A stretch of DNA of 56,759 nucleotides from an uncultured bacterium (GCA_938031185.1 CALHGX010000041.1:1-56759), one strand, 5' to 3'. Positions 37,400-47,617 are shown, counted from the stretch's first letter. Numbers and translations: made by a program. Notes: generated from the letters alone by a model not told the origin.

Positions 37400-38419
37400 A
37401 TGAAGAAATTCATCATCATCGGCGAGAATATTCACTGCACGCGCGTGTACAAGGTGGGGGGGCAGTTTGCCCAGACCCGCCCGGATGGGAGCGGAGTAAT
37501 TCTTTATGGGGAGAAGGGGTCGGTGCGGGAGCTGCCGGTGCCGGCCGTGTATCGTGACGGGGCGGACTGGCAGGCAGGCAAGGTGAAGCATTGTGCGGTG
37601 GCCGTCTGGCAGGGGCTTTACGGCGATACGGCGGCGCGAGAAACGGCCGCGGACTATCTGAAACATCTTGCGGTGAAGCAGGAAAAAACCGGAGCGGCCT
37701 TTCTTGATGTGAACGTGGATGAATTCAGCACGGATGTGGACGAGCGCGTTCGTGCCATCCGCTGGGTGGCGGAAGTCGTTCAATCGGCCAGCGGGTTGCC
37801 CTTGAGCGTGGATTCGTCGAACCCGGTCATTCTTCGCGCCGGTTTGGCGGCCTGTGACCGTCGCCGGGGCCACCCGATGGTCAACTCGGTGTCGCTGGAA
37901 CGGCTGGAGGCGATGGGGGTGGCCGCCGAATTCGGCGCGGTGGTCGTGGCGTCGGCCGCCGGAGAGAAGGATCTGCCGTGCAACACGGCGCAGCGGCTCG
38001 AGAATCTCAACCGTTTGATGCCCAAGCTCGACGCGGCGGGGCTGCGGGGCGAGGCGATTTACATTGATCCGTTGGTATTCCCCGTGGCCACGGATTCGGA
38101 AAACGGCCGTTCCTTCCTCGAGGCGGTGCAGGCGCTGCGCGGGCACTACGGACCGGCCGTACACATCACCGGCGGGCTGAGCAATGTGTCCTTCGGCATG
38201 CCCGGCCGCAAGCTGATCAATCAGGTGTTCACCTGGCTGGCGCTCGAAGCCGGCGGGGACAGCGGCATTGTGGACCCGGTGCAGATCAACAGCCGCATTC
38301 TGGAGAAACTCGACACCTCGTCCGAGGCGTTCAAGCTTGCGCGGGCCTTGTTGACGGGGGAGGACCCCTTCGGCGGTGAGTATATTGCGGCGTTTCGAGA
38401 GGGGAAACTGAACGAATAG
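37400..38419 (+). CDS. Pterin-binding corrinoid:THF methyltransferase (MtgA/AcsE-like)
   Basis: 339 residues. Pterin-binding TIM barrel: [12 protein letters not shown] opening, [14 protein letters not shown] strand and [17 protein letters not shown]. These are typical of MeTr/AcsE, MtgA and MetH module 2, which move a methyl group between a corrinoid and tetrahydrofolate. The sequence has an extra about 50-residue insertion after the first strand ([14 protein letters not shown] onward), as in MtgA-like proteins. AGGGAAG precedes ATG 37400. Gene order links it to formate-THF ligase, MetF and FolD. It is the most likely entry point of methyl groups into the folate pathway here. Confidence 0.82.
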   Translation: MKKFIIIGENIHCTRVYKVGGQFAQTRPDGSGVILYGEKGSVRELPVPAVYRDGADWQAGKVKHCAVAVWQGLYGDTAARETAADYLKHLAVKQEKTGAAFLDVNVDEFSTDVDERVRAIRWVAEVVQSASGLPLSVDSSNPVILRAGLAACDRRRGHPMVNSVSLERLEAMGVAAEFGAVVVASAAGEKDLPCNTAQRLENLNRLMPKLDAAGLRGEAIYIDPLVFPVATDSENGRSFLEAVQALRGHYGPAVHITGGLSNVSFGMPGRKLINQVFTWLALEAGGDSGIVDPVQINSRILEKLDTSSEAFKLARALLTGEDPFGGEYIAAFREGKLNE

Positions 38420-38465
38420 TCTGGATTGGTTGAAAGCAGGAAATGTGGAGGAAGGGCGAGCAACC

Positions 38466-40241
38466 ATGAGCAAACACATGACGCCGGATCCGCGCGTGAT
38501 GAAGGATTGGCAGATTGCCGAAGCGTCGGAAGAACGGATGAAACCGTTCATGCAGTTGGCGGCGGAGCTGGGGTTGCGGGAAGAAGAAATCATCCCCATG
38601 GGCCGCGGGTTGGGCAAGGTGGACGGCCGGCTGGTCTTGAACCGCCTCGGCAAGAACCCGACTGCCCGCTACGTGGACGTGACGGCGATCACCCCCACGC
38701 CGCTAGGGGAGGGCAAGACCACCACGACGATCGGTCTGGTGCAGGGGCTGGGGCGGCTGGGGTACCGCGTCTCCGGCGCCATCCGTCAGCCGAGCGGTGG
38801 GCCGACGTTCAACATTAAGGGATCAGCGGCCGGCGGCGGCCTGGCGCAATGCATTCCGCTGACGCCTTTTTCGATTCGGCTGACGGGCGATATTGACTCG
38901 GTCACCAACGCCAACAATCTGGCGATGGTGGCGCTGACGTCCCGCATGCAGCACGAACGCAACTATGACGATGCGCGGCTGGCCCGCACGGGCATCCGCC
39001 GGCTGGACGTGGATCCCCGCCGCGTGGCCATGCGCTGGGCGATTGATTTTTGTGCGCAGGCTCTGCGCCACATCGTCATTGGCCGCGGCGGAAAAATGGA
39101 CGGCTTCGAAATGGAATCGGGGTTTCAGATTTCTGTCTCCAGCGAGGTTATGGCCATTCTTTCCGTGGCCCGCGACTTGAAGGATTTGCGGGAGCGTATG
39201 GGCCGCATCGTGGTGGCGCAAGATCGCCAGGGAAGGGACATCACAACGGCGGACCTCAAGGTGGATGGCGCCATGACCGCGTGGCTTGTGGACGCGATTC
39301 ATCCGAACCTGCTTCAGACCATTGAGGGACAACCGGTCTTCGTGCATGCCGGCCCGTTCGCCAATATTGCCATCGGGCAGAGCTCGATCATCGCGGACGA
39401 GCTGGGGACTCGCCTTTCGGAGTATCATGTGACCGAAAGCGGATTCGGCGCGGACATCGGTTTTGAAAAGTTCTGGAATCTTAAGTGCCGCTTTTCCGGC
39501 CTCAAGCCGTCGGCCGTGGTGATCGTGGCCACGGTGCGGGCGCTGAAGATGCACGGCGGCGGACCGGCGGTGAAACCCGGCGTGCGGCTGGATGAGGCTT
39601 ACACCCGCGAGAATCTGGAACTCGTCGAGAAGGGCTGCGAGAACCTGCGCCAACACATTGCCATTGTCCGACGCAGCGGCGTTCGGCCCGTCGTGTGCAT
39701 CAACAGCTTCCACACCGACACGGCGGCCGAAGTGCGGCTCGTGCGTCGGGTAGCCGAGGAAGAAGGCGCTCTGGCGGCGGTGTCCGAGCACTGGTTGAAG
39801 GGCGGAGAAGGGGCCCGCGAGCTGGCCGAGGCCGTGGTGTCCGCCGCCAGTGAGACCAACCACTTCCAGTTCCTCTACGAGCTGGATACGCCGCTGCGCA
39901 AACGGATCGAATTGATTGCGCGCGAGGTGTACGGCGCGGACGGCGTGTCCTACACCGACGAGGCCCGGGCTAAGGCCGAGGCGGTGGAACGCGATCCCGC
40001 CCTTTCGCAGCTTGGCACGTGTATGGTGAAGACGCACTTGAGCCTTTCGCACGATCCGGAGATCAAAGGCCGGCCGCGCGGCTGGACGCTTCCGATCCGC
40101 GACATTCTGGTCTATCGCGGGGCGGGATTCGTGGTGCCGGTGGCCGGCGACATCAAGCTGATGCCGGGCACGGCTTCCGAGCCGGCGTTCACCAACATTG
40201 ACGTGGATGTGGAAACGGGAAAAGTGAAAGGACTCTTCTGA
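38466..40241 (+). CDS. fhs: Formate--tetrahydrofolate ligase
   Basis: 591 residues. It interconverts formate plus THF plus ATP and 10-formyl-THF. The P-loop [17 protein letters not shown] (75-91) is diagnostic, followed by [19 protein letters not shown] and the [18 protein letters not shown] block. Its length exceeds the common bacterial form of about 556 residues. The region before the P-loop ([14 protein letters not shown]) resembles the eukaryote-like branch; this is from memory. GGAGGAAGGG precedes ATG 38466. In a methyl-oxidising cell the reverse reaction yields ATP, in an acetogen-like cell it activates formate; the cluster does not decide between the two. Confidence 0.93.
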   Translation: MSKHMTPDPRVMKDWQIAEASEERMKPFMQLAAELGLREEEIIPMGRGLGKVDGRLVLNRLGKNPTARYVDVTAITPTPLGEGKTTTTIGLVQGLGRLGYRVSGAIRQPSGGPTFNIKGSAAGGGLAQCIPLTPFSIRLTGDIDSVTNANNLAMVALTSRMQHERNYDDARLARTGIRRLDVDPRRVAMRWAIDFCAQALRHIVIGRGGKMDGFEMESGFQISVSSEVMAILSVARDLKDLRERMGRIVVAQDRQGRDITTADLKVDGAMTAWLVDAIHPNLLQTIEGQPVFVHAGPFANIAIGQSSIIADELGTRLSEYHVTESGFGADIGFEKFWNLKCRFSGLKPSAVVIVATVRALKMHGGGPAVKPGVRLDEAYTRENLELVEKGCENLRQHIAIVRRSGVRPVVCINSFHTDTAAEVRLVRRVAEEEGALAAVSEHWLKGGEGARELAEAVVSAASETNHFQFLYELDTPLRKRIELIAREVYGADGVSYTDEARAKAEAVERDPALSQLGTCMVKTHLSLSHDPEIKGRPRGWTLPIRDILVYRGAGFVVPVAGDIKLMPGTASEPAFTNIDVDVETGKVKGLF

Positions 40242-40257
40242 TCGGGAGACGCGAACC

Positions 40258-41046
40258 ATGCAACATCACATTGACAACAAGATCTATCACATCGAAATTC
40301 TGACGCCGAAGCAGAACAGCGAGCAGCTGGAAGACGATCTGGCCAAGTTCGCCGAAAAGTACGAGACGGTGATGAAGGCCGGCTATGTGGCCTGCATTAC
40401 GGACAACCCCATGGGGCACCTGAGTTTCCAGGCCACGGAGATCATTCCCGAGCTGGGGCTTGAAGTGCGACCGGAGCAGTTGATGATCCATCTCAACACG
40501 TTCCACGCCAAGCACGCCATGGATGAAATCCTTGACAAGGCCGCCGAAATGGGAGCCAAATACCTGCTGGTCGTTTCCGGCGACGGCAGCGAGCGGCTTC
40601 CAAAACTCAGCCCGGAATCCATAGGGGCGAAGGTCAACGCGGTCACCTCCGTGGAATTGTTGCACTACATTCACCAGCGACATCCCGGCGTATTCCGTTG
40701 CGGCGTGGCGTTCAATCCTTACGAGCCGCAGGATCACGAGATTGAGAAAATGCGCCGTAAGATCGAAGCAGGGGCTGAGTACATCATCACGCAGCCGGTC
40801 ATTGGGCGCGACGAGCGGGTCTATGCCCTCAAGCCGTTTGGCCTGCCGGTGATTATTGACGCCTGGATGTCCAAAAAGCTTCACTTGTTGTCCGAGTGCG
40901 TCGGGTACGAGATCCCCGAAGACACGCCCTATGACCCCATTGCCAATCTGATGGATCTGCGCCGCAACTATCCCGATTGCGGCCTCTACCTGGCGCTGGT
41001 CGGTTACAAGACGCAGTTCCCGCGGCTGAAGGAAATCTGGAACTGA
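40258..41046 (+). CDS. metF: Methylenetetrahydrofolate reductase (MetF-like)
   Basis: 262 residues, slightly shorter than E. coli MetF. FAD-dependent interconversion of 5,10-methylene-THF and 5-methyl-THF. Recognised from the TIM-barrel segments [31 protein letters not shown], and [15 protein letters not shown], the strand-loop that binds folate. [12 protein letters not shown] matches the VAGYPE-type region. GGGAGA precedes ATG 40258. It sits 16 nt behind fhs and 23 nt before folD, so the three folate enzymes are one unit. No MetV or Rnf-type partner is adjacent, so the electron donor cannot be inferred. Confidence 0.85.
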   Translation: MQHHIDNKIYHIEILTPKQNSEQLEDDLAKFAEKYETVMKAGYVACITDNPMGHLSFQATEIIPELGLEVRPEQLMIHLNTFHAKHAMDEILDKAAEMGAKYLLVVSGDGSERLPKLSPESIGAKVNAVTSVELLHYIHQRHPGVFRCGVAFNPYEPQDHEIEKMRRKIEAGAEYIITQPVIGRDERVYALKPFGLPVIIDAWMSKKLHLLSECVGYEIPEDTPYDPIANLMDLRRNYPDCGLYLALVGYKTQFPRLKEIWN

Positions 41047-41069
41047 AAAACGGCAAGCAGGAGGCGGTC

Positions 41070-41954
41070 ATGAGCGCCAAGATTATTGACGGGAAGGCGG
41101 TGGCAGAGAAGATTCGCGGCGAACTGCGGGCGGAAGTGGCGCGGCTCAAGGCGAAAGGCGTCACGCCGGGACTGGGCGTCATCCTGGTGGGGGACGATCC
41201 GGCCTCCAAGTCCTACGTCACGGCCAAGGAGCAGGCGTGCCACGAAATCGGCATGTTCTCGGACGACAACCGCCTGCCGGCATCCGCCACGCAGGAGGAA
41301 CTGCTGGCGCTCATTCGCCGGATGAACGAGGATCCGGCCATCCACGGCATCCTGGTGCAACTGCCGCTGCCGAAGCAGATTCGCGAAAGCGAGGTGTTAT
41401 TGGCGATGAATCCCGACAAGGACGTGGACGGCTTCCACCCAACCAATGTCGGCCGGATGGTGGTGGGGCAGCAGGCGTTTTTGCCCTGCACGCCCCACGG
41501 CGTGGTGCAGTTGCTGCTCCATAGCGGCGTCAAGATCGAAGGCGCGCACGTGGTGATCGTCGGGCGCAGCAACATCGTCGGCAAGCCGCTGGCGAACATG
41601 CTGATGGCCAAAGGGCCTGGCGGCAACGCCACTGTGACGGTGTGCCATACCAGGACGCGCGATATCGGGGCCTTCACACGGCAAGCGGATATCGTTGTGG
41701 CGGCTGCCGGACAGCCCGGAGCGATCAAGGCCGACATGGTGTGCGAGGGGGCGGTGGTGATTGACGTGGGAGTCAATCGCGTGCCCGATCCGACAAAGAA
41801 ATCGGGTTTCCGGCTGGCGGGCGACGTGGATTTCGAAGCCGTGAAGGAAAAGGCAAGCCTGATTACGCCGGTGCCTGGCGGCGTCGGCCCGATGACCATC
41901 ACGATGCTGCTTTACAACACCGTCGAATCCGCTCGACGAGTCGCAGGCGCTTGA
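41070..41954 (+). CDS. folD: Bifunctional methylene-THF dehydrogenase/cyclohydrolase
   Basis: 294 residues, normal length. It interconverts methylene-, methenyl- and 10-formyl-THF with NAD(P). Catalytic elements are [11 protein letters not shown] with the general-base lysine, GILVQLPLP, and [14 protein letters not shown]. The nucleotide site [18 protein letters not shown] and the closing [15 protein letters not shown] are intact. GAGG at 41061-41064 precedes ATG 41070. As last gene of the unit it completes the route from methyl-THF to formate. Confidence 0.95.
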   Translation: MSAKIIDGKAVAEKIRGELRAEVARLKAKGVTPGLGVILVGDDPASKSYVTAKEQACHEIGMFSDDNRLPASATQEELLALIRRMNEDPAIHGILVQLPLPKQIRESEVLLAMNPDKDVDGFHPTNVGRMVVGQQAFLPCTPHGVVQLLLHSGVKIEGAHVVIVGRSNIVGKPLANMLMAKGPGGNATVTVCHTRTRDIGAFTRQADIVVAAAGQPGAIKADMVCEGAVVIDVGVNRVPDPTKKSGFRLAGDVDFEAVKEKASLITPVPGGVGPMTITMLLYNTVESARRVAGA

Positions 41955-42238
41955 TTGGCGGCCGGCCATGGCCGTCCTGCGCTCTTGCGAGCGCCGGAGG
42001 AGCGCCGACGCGCGGCTCAGCGGGACGTTTCCCCCCGCGTTGACGGCGCTATTGTTGCTCCATCCATTTTCCCGCGGTGTCTCCTTCTTGGACGGAGGTG
42101 ATGGAACGGCGTCGCCACCGCCCCGCTATGTGTTGGGATGCTGACACGCAAGGCGATCTTCAGGGGTTGAAGCGGGTGGCGGACGTGCTAGGCTTCGAGC
42201 CGGCAGCGCATGAAGGTTCGGCTCCGGACGTGAAGACG
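41955..42238. other. Intergenic region between folD and tsaE
   Basis: No gene is supported. A 6-bp hairpin GCGCTC-TTGC-GAGCGC (41979-41994) lacks a T tail. A GGAGGTG stands directly before ATG 42101, which is in frame with tsaE but would add 46 residues of non-family sequence. Confidence 0.5.
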
Positions 42239-42736
42239 ATGAGTGGCAACCTCCAAACGCAAGAACAGAAGAATCCAGAGCCGGTGACGCGCATTACCCG
42301 CGGCCCCGGCGACACGCGGCGTCTGGCGAGGCAGTTGCTGCGCCGGTTGCCGGACGGGGTTGTGCTGGCGCTATATGGGGACCTCGGCAGCGGGAAGACT
42401 TGTTTTGTGCAGGGACTGGCGGAGGGGCTCGGCATTTGTGAGCCCGTGACCAGCCCCACGTTCACGCTGGCGCATGAGTACCGGGGCCGACGCCCGCTGC
42501 GTCACGTTGATCTATACCGGATCGCCTCGGAGGATGAAGCGCTGCAGATGGGGATCGAAGAGTATCTGGGGGGCGACGGCATCACGGCTATCGAATGGGC
42601 GGAGCGCATGGCGGGGCTGCTGCCGGAGGAGACGCTGCACATATCGTTTCGCCCAGGGGAGAAGCCGTCACAACGCCTGGTGACCATCAGCCCGGACCCG
42701 CCTTCCACAAGGACGGGAGAAGGGCCACACGCGTAA
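42239..42736 (+). CDS. tsaE: tRNA threonylcarbamoyladenosine biosynthesis ATPase TsaE
   Basis: 165 residues. TsaE is the ATPase partner of TsaB-TsaD in making the t6A37 modification of tRNA. Visible are P-loop YGDLGSGKT at 46-54, TSPTFTLAHEY, RHVDLYRI and the closing IEWAERM motif. The start is uncertain: ATG 42239 gives a short non-conserved lead-in before TRITRGPGDT. ATG 42101 is preceded by GGAGGTG but adds unrelated residues. It converges on a small unknown gene. Confidence 0.9.
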   Translation: MSGNLQTQEQKNPEPVTRITRGPGDTRRLARQLLRRLPDGVVLALYGDLGSGKTCFVQGLAEGLGICEPVTSPTFTLAHEYRGRRPLRHVDLYRIASEDEALQMGIEEYLGGDGITAIEWAERMAGLLPEETLHISFRPGEKPSQRLVTISPDPPSTRTGEGPHA

Positions 42737-42750
42737 TCTGCCGCAACGCG

Positions 42751-43236
42751 CTAGAAGCCGTGCCGTTCGAGTTCGCGGTTCAGCGCCGTCTGGAATTCTC
42801 TTACATCCTGATCGCTCGGACGGTAGCCGGGAGTGCCTGCGTCCAATCGGAGGCGGCCCATCTGGTCGAGCGACCATGAAGCATTGACGCCGTCGCTAAA
42901 CGTCACGCGTCCGCTGACAACGGCGCCGGGCTGCGTCACGCGATCCAGTTCGACCTGCACGCCGCCGGCTGGCGCGGCGGGTTCCAGGCGACGTCCGAAC
43001 AGGCCGCTTCGTTTTTCGCGAGGCGGTTCCGGCGCGCTGAGATTGGGCGGAGGTGCGGAGCGAGCCGCCGCGGGCTCGCGCACCTGCAGCCCCAACTCGA
43101 TGAGCAGCAGGCGCGCCTCCATGAAAGTGAGCGTTAGTTTGAACTCTTCCGCGAGACGCTTTTGAATTTCCGGAAGCTGGAGTCCTTCGCTCACCCAGCG
43201 GGTGACAGCGGTTTTCTGTTCTGGCGTCAATTCCAT
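42751..43236 (-). CDS. Small conserved-looking hypothetical protein
   Basis: 161 residues. N-terminal helical segment MELTPEQKTAVTRWVSEGLQ plus LPEIQKRLAEEF looks like a small DNA- or RNA-binding helix-turn-helix fold. A Pro/Ala-rich linker follows. The C-terminal about 70 residues (VQVELDRVTQPGAVVSGRVTF to SLDQMGRLRLD) form a beta-rich domain that ends in a helix. I recall similar proteins in Verrucomicrobia-like genomes but cannot name a function. It converges on tsaE (14 nt) and diverges from the archease gene. Confidence 0.65.
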   Translation of the reverse strand: MELTPEQKTAVTRWVSEGLQLPEIQKRLAEEFKLTLTFMEARLLLIELGLQVREPAAARSAPPPNLSAPEPPREKRSGLFGRRLEPAAPAGGVQVELDRVTQPGAVVSGRVTFSDGVNASWSLDQMGRLRLDAGTPGYRPSDQDVREFQTALNRELERHGF

Positions 43237-43351
43237 GGTTTCTTTTCCTGTGGCGACGCTCTTATGAACATGGCCGTTCGAAGCGCCGCATGCGATTCAT
43301 AGTCACAGATGGCGCTTTGCCTGTCAAGAAACCCGCGATATACTCCCGGCC

Positions 43352-43774
43352 ATGAGCGGGCCGCGATGGGAGCATTTCGAGCATTTGTCCGACATAGGGA
43401 TTCGGGGCTGGGGCCGCACCATCGGAGAAGCGTTCGAGCAGGCGGCTTTGGCAATGACGGCCGTGGTAACCGAGCCGGGCGGCGTGAGCGCCCGGGAAAT
43501 GGTGTCCGTGGAATGTCAGGCGGACGATCGGGCCCAGTTGCTGGCAGACTGGCTGAACGCATGGATTTGCGAGATGTCCGCGCGGCGCATGCTGTTCGGC
43601 CGGTATGAAGTGCAGGTAGCGGGAGGGCAACTGAAGGGGCGCGCGTGGGGCGAGTTGGTGGATGTTCGCCGACACCGGCCGACGGTAGAAATCAAGGCGG
43701 CCACCTATGCGCTGTTGGCGGTCCGCCAGGAGCCGACCGGCGAATGGATGGCCCAAGCGGTATTGGATGTCTGA
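43352..43774 (+). CDS. Archease
   Basis: 140 residues, the usual archease length. Archease activates the RNA ligase RtcB for multiple turnovers by promoting its guanylylation. The family features are WEHFEHLSDIGIRGWG at the N-terminus (conserved D in SDIGI), the LLADWLNAWICEM helix, and the C-terminal VEIKAATYALLAV strand. It lies 32 nt before rtcB, the classic partner. No rtcR regulator is adjacent. Confidence 0.9.
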   Translation: MSGPRWEHFEHLSDIGIRGWGRTIGEAFEQAALAMTAVVTEPGGVSAREMVSVECQADDRAQLLADWLNAWICEMSARRMLFGRYEVQVAGGQLKGRAWGELVDVRRHRPTVEIKAATYALLAVRQEPTGEWMAQAVLDV

Positions 43775-43806
43775 AGGGTTTCGCAGAAGCCGGAGGGCAG
43801 GAGACC

Positions 43807-45237
43807 ATGAACAAGGCATTGCTTAGGCAACAAGCGGAGTGTGAGTGGGAACTGATGCCCACTGTCGGCATGCGGGTCCCGGGCTTGTTGTACGCGTCAG
43901 AAGCCCTGTTGGCGGACATGGATGAACATGTGCTCGATCAGATACGTAATGTCGCCTCCCTGCCCGGTATTGTGCGGGCGGCATGGGCCATGCCGGACGC
44001 GCATTGGGGCTATGGCTTTCCCATTGGCGGCGTGGCGGCGTTTGACCCGGAGGCGGGGGGGGTGATTTCGGCCGGCGGCGTGGGGTTCGACATTTCCTGC
44101 GGCGTACGCGCGCTGCGAACGGGATTGTCGGCCGCCGAGGTGACGGCCCGGCGTGATCAACTGGCCGAGGCGCTTTTTCACGCCGTCCCTGCCGGCGTGG
44201 GTAGCACGGGAAATGTGCGGATGGACGACGCTCGGATGAAGGCAATGCTTCGCGGTGGGGCGGCGTGGGCCGTTCGGCAAGGATATGGCTCGGCAGAGGA
44301 CCTCGCCCGCGTGGAGAGTCACGGGGTCGTGGAAGAAGCGGCGCCCGATGCGGTTTCTGAGCAGGCGCGGCGTCGGCAGCTGGAGGAAATGGGCACGCTG
44401 GGATCGGGCAACCACTATCTTGAAGTGCAGGTGGTGGCCGAGATTCACGATAAGGAAACGGCGAGCGCTTACGGCCTTCATGCGGGCGAGGTGGTAGTGA
44501 GCTTGCACTGCGGTTCACGCGGACTAGGGCACCAGGTAGCCACAGAATATGCGCGTCGAATGGCGACGGCCGCGCCGCGATATGGGATTCATCTTGCGGA
44601 CCGCGAATTGGCGTCGGTGCCGGTTCGCTCCGAGGAGGGGCAGGCGTATTTGGGCGCAATGCGGGCGGCGGTCAACTGCGCTCTGGCCAACCGCCAAATT
44701 CTGGCGCACCTGGTGCGGCAGGTGTTCCATAAGTTGTTCAGGCTGGAGCGGTTGCCGCTGCTTTACGATGTCTCGCACAATGTGTGCAGTTTGGAGCGGC
44801 ACGTGGTCGACGGGCAACCACGGCTGCTGTTTGTTCACCGCAAAGGGGCCACGCGAGCCTTTGGCCCCGGGCATCCGGAGCTGCCGGAGGATTTGCGTCC
44901 TTTTGGGCAGCCGGTGTTGGTGGGCGGTTCCATGGGCACGGCCTCCTATGTGCTGGCCGGTATGGCGGGCAATGATAACAGGGCCTTCAGTTCAGCGTGC
45001 CACGGGGCGGGCCGGAGTATGAGCCGCTCGGAGGCCATGCGAAAGTATCGGGGGGAAGACATTGTGCGCCGCCTGGCGCATCGCAACATTCTTGTGCGGA
45101 GCCGCTCTTTGCGGGGCATCGCGGAAGAAGCGCCGGATGCCTACAAGAGCGTGGCGGCCGTGGTCGAGGCGACGGAGCGGGCGGGATTGGCCCGCCGCGT
45201 GGCACGTTTGGAGCCCCTGATTTGCGTCAAGGGATGA
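43807..45237 (+). CDS. rtcB: RNA-splicing ligase RtcB
   Basis: 476 residues. RtcB joins 2',3'-cyclic phosphate RNA ends to 5'-OH ends using GTP and manganese. Metal ligands are D95 and C98 in GVGFDISCGVRA, the histidine in LGSGNHYLEV and that in SLHCGSRGLGHQ. The guanylylated histidine is in ACHGAGRSMSR, near residue 400. The MPDAHWGYGFPIGGVAA block is also family-specific. GGAGGGCAGGAG precedes ATG 43807. Adjacent to archease, so an RNA-repair unit. Confidence 0.93.
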   Translation: MNKALLRQQAECEWELMPTVGMRVPGLLYASEALLADMDEHVLDQIRNVASLPGIVRAAWAMPDAHWGYGFPIGGVAAFDPEAGGVISAGGVGFDISCGVRALRTGLSAAEVTARRDQLAEALFHAVPAGVGSTGNVRMDDARMKAMLRGGAAWAVRQGYGSAEDLARVESHGVVEEAAPDAVSEQARRRQLEEMGTLGSGNHYLEVQVVAEIHDKETASAYGLHAGEVVVSLHCGSRGLGHQVATEYARRMATAAPRYGIHLADRELASVPVRSEEGQAYLGAMRAAVNCALANRQILAHLVRQVFHKLFRLERLPLLYDVSHNVCSLERHVVDGQPRLLFVHRKGATRAFGPGHPELPEDLRPFGQPVLVGGSMGTASYVLAGMAGNDNRAFSSACHGAGRSMSRSEAMRKYRGEDIVRRLAHRNILVRSRSLRGIAEEAPDAYKSVAAVVEATERAGLARRVARLEPLICVKG

Positions 45238-45540
45238 AGCAGACGGCGGTCAGACGCTGCATCGTTCCCACGGGCGCAGGCCGTGCCGGCTCCGGCAGAT
45301 CGGAATGTTGCGGAACGGCCGGTTGGCGCTTTCATGGGCGCGAATCATCTCATGCTTGCGGCGCGACGGGGCGCCGTTGAGGATGGCGACCGATCCTCTT
45401 TCGCCGCCGGCGCCGTTCATTTTCCATTCGAGCGCGCCGCCGCCCAAACTGTAAGGCCGACGCAGATGAAACGCAGCCATGCGGCACGCAAGAACCGCTT
45501 TGCGCTTGAGCGGCATGGCTCCGGCAGATACCTTGCCGCA
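45238..45540. other. 303-base gap between rtcB and the DUF362 gene
   Basis: I see no supported gene. An 88-codon open frame on the minus strand (45250-45516) has a composition unlike a real protein and no ribosome binding site. A plus-strand frame open from 45283 is in phase with the DUF362 gene, but its translation is not family-like. Confidence 0.5.
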
Positions 45541-46713
45541 ATGCCTGTGCGCGTAGCCTTGAGTGGATGTGCTGATTACGCTTCGGTGGCTTCGGCACTG
45601 GACGCCTTGATGCAGCCCCTCGGCGGTTGGGCGTCATTCATCCGGCCGGGCCAGTCGGTGCTCGTCAAGCCTAACCTGCTCACTGCGCGAAAACCAGATG
45701 AGGCGGTGACCACCCATCCCGCGCTGGCGCGCGCGGTATTGCGAAGCTTGAGGGCGTTAGGGGCAAAGCCCTTCGTGGCCGACAGCCCCGCCAGCGTGGC
45801 GGACTTGAATGCCGTTTGGGAACGCACGGGATTTCTCGATTTGTGCCGCGAGGAGGACGTGCCTCTGGTGAATGTGGAGAAAGCCGGCTCGATGCCTTGC
45901 GAATCGGCGGGTATGCGCTTTAGCGTGGGCCGTCCTTTCTTGGCGGCCGACGTCATAGTGAATCTCCCCAAAGTCAAAACCCATGTGCTGACGGGCCTGA
46001 CTGCCGGCGTCAAGAACATGTACGGCGCCGTGCCGGGCTATCAGAAGACCAGCCTGCACAAGCAATATGCAGGTGCCGTATCGTTTGGGCGATTGCTGGC
46101 GGCGGTGTACGCCCGGGTGAAGCCGGTCGTGACCATTGCGGACGGGATCGTCGGCATGGAAGGGAACGGGCCATCGGCGGGGCGTCCTGTGAAGCTGGGT
46201 TTCCTCGCTGCCTCAACGGATGCCGTGGCGCTCGACGTGGTCCTGTGCCGCCTGGTGGGGTTGGATTCCCGACGGGTGCCCTATTTACGGGCGGCAGCGG
46301 AACTGGGAGCGGGGGAAGTCCGACTGGAGCAGATCGAGGTGGTGGGGGCCTCCATTGAGAGTTGTTCGCCGGCATCGTTTCGCCCGCCGATGCAGTTCTT
46401 TTCCGGCGCCGTGCCGGAAGGGGCGTTGCGGCTCTTGGGACGGCTGATTTGGACGCGACCGCGGTTCACAGCGCAGTGTGCGCGATGCGGGCAGTGTGTT
46501 CGGGCTTGTCCGGCGGGGGCATTGGCGCTGGGCGCCAACGATGCGCGTCCGAGACTGAACTTCAACGCGTGCATAGAATGTTGCTGCTGCCACGAGGTTT
46601 GTCCGGCGCGTGCGGTGGAAATGCGGGCCAGCCCGCTGATGCGGGTGGCGACCGCGGCGCGGCGGATGGCTCGTCCGAAGGGCGTCAACCGGGATGCGGG
46701 CGGGGGGCGGTAG
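45541..46713 (+). CDS. DUF362 protein with C-terminal 2[4Fe-4S] ferredoxin domain
   Basis: 390 residues. DUF362 occupies about 1-310: SVLVKPNLLTARKPDEAVTT, PFVADSPAS, VNLPKVKTHVLTGLTAGVKN and VTIADGIVGMEGNGP. The C-terminus carries two four-cysteine clusters, CARCGQCVRACPAG and CIECCCCHEVCPAR, the layout of a bacterial two-cluster ferredoxin. No signal peptide is visible, so it is cytosolic. Proteins of this layout are common in anaerobes; the reaction is unknown. A second DUF362 protein without ferredoxin, but with a Tat signal, is encoded at 52281. The gene is 7 nt upstream of the acyltransferase gene. Confidence 0.85.
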   Translation: MPVRVALSGCADYASVASALDALMQPLGGWASFIRPGQSVLVKPNLLTARKPDEAVTTHPALARAVLRSLRALGAKPFVADSPASVADLNAVWERTGFLDLCREEDVPLVNVEKAGSMPCESAGMRFSVGRPFLAADVIVNLPKVKTHVLTGLTAGVKNMYGAVPGYQKTSLHKQYAGAVSFGRLLAAVYARVKPVVTIADGIVGMEGNGPSAGRPVKLGFLAASTDAVALDVVLCRLVGLDSRRVPYLRAAAELGAGEVRLEQIEVVGASIESCSPASFRPPMQFFSGAVPEGALRLLGRLIWTRPRFTAQCARCGQCVRACPAGALALGANDARPRLNFNACIECCCCHEVCPARAVEMRASPLMRVATAARRMARPKGVNRDAGGGR

Positions 46714-46720
46714 GACGATC

Positions 46721-47617
46721 ATGGATGCTGTTCGCCATCGTCTCGAGTACGCGCTGTTGAGGTTGGGGGCGGCCAGCCTGCGCGCCGTGTCGTATCGCAT
46801 GGCCCTTTGGTTGGGCTGGCTGGCGGCGAGCGCGAGTTTCGCGGCGGCGCCGGGTCTTCGCCGCGAAGCGGACCGGCGCCTTCTTCAGGTGTTTGGCGCG
46901 GAGTGTTCCGCAAAACGCCGCCGCGCCATTGCGCAGGCTTCCTGGCGGAATTTTCTTTTGACGGCGGTGGAAATCATTCGCGCGCCGTTCATGGCGCCTG
47001 AATGGTTGCGGCGCGCGGTGCCGCTGGACGAAATACTGGCGGTGTTGCGGCCCCTTCAGGATGCCAAACGGGGCGCGGTGCTGGCGTGCCCGCATATGGG
47101 GTCGTGGGAAATGGCTGGCACCGCGTGCGTCAAAGCCGGCGTACCCATTTTTTCCATTGCGGGGCGTCAGCGGAATCGGCTGTTTGATGAGTATCTTGCC
47201 CGCACGCGATCGGCGATGGGGATTGAGACCCTGATACGCGGCGAGGGATTGATGCGGTCGGTCTTGCACCGTCTCAAGGGGGGGCAGGTGTTGGCGCTCT
47301 TGCCGGATGTGCGCATGCCGACGGAAGGCGTGCGGGTGCGTTTTCTCGGGCACGAGGCCAATGTGTGGCCGGGCGCGGCGCTGTTCGCCCGGCTGGCGGA
47401 CGTGCCCGTCGTACCGGTCGTCAATCTTCGGAGGGGATGGACGGGGCACGACGTGAGACTTTTTCCGCTGATTCATCCGGAGCGACAGGCGGAACGGGAC
47501 GCGGATATTCAGCGGATGACGCAGGCGGTCTTTGACTGCTTTGACGAAGCGATTCGCGCCGAACCGGGCCAATGGTTCTGGCACAACCGGCGCTGGATTC
47601 TCGATCCGATCGGATGA
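46721..47617 (+). CDS. LpxL/HtrB-type lipid A acyltransferase
   Basis: 298 residues. The acyltransferase motif H125-x4-E130 in CPHMGSWEM is the catalytic HX4E of the LpxL/HtrB family. A hydrophobic N-terminal segment (about residues 20-43) anchors it in the inner membrane. LALLPDVRMPTEGVRVRFLG and the closing PGQWFWHNRRW (the family's EQYLW-like end) also fit. It would transfer a secondary fatty acid to lipid A or a related lipid. AGGA precedes ATG 46721. The heptose-kinase gene follows after 102 nt, consistent with outer-membrane lipopolysaccharide assembly. Confidence 0.87.
   Translation: MDAVRHRLEYALLRLGAASLRAVSYRMALWLGWLAASASFAAAPGLRREADRRLLQVFGAECSAKRRRAIAQASWRNFLLTAVEIIRAPFMAPEWLRRAVPLDEILAVLRPLQDAKRGAVLACPHMGSWEMAGTACVKAGVPIFSIAGRQRNRLFDEYLARTRSAMGIETLIRGEGLMRSVLHRLKGGQVLALLPDVRMPTEGVRVRFLGHEANVWPGAALFARLADVPVVPVVNLRRGWTGHDVRLFPLIHPERQAERDADIQRMTQAVFDCFDEAIRAEPGQWFWHNRRWILDPIG

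Noticed and set aside
41979..41994. GCGCTC/GAGCGC hairpin after folD
   Set aside because: Short and without a T tail.
45250..45516. 88-codon minus-strand open frame in the rtcB-DUF362 gap
   Set aside because: No ribosome binding site and no protein-like pattern; cannot be supported.
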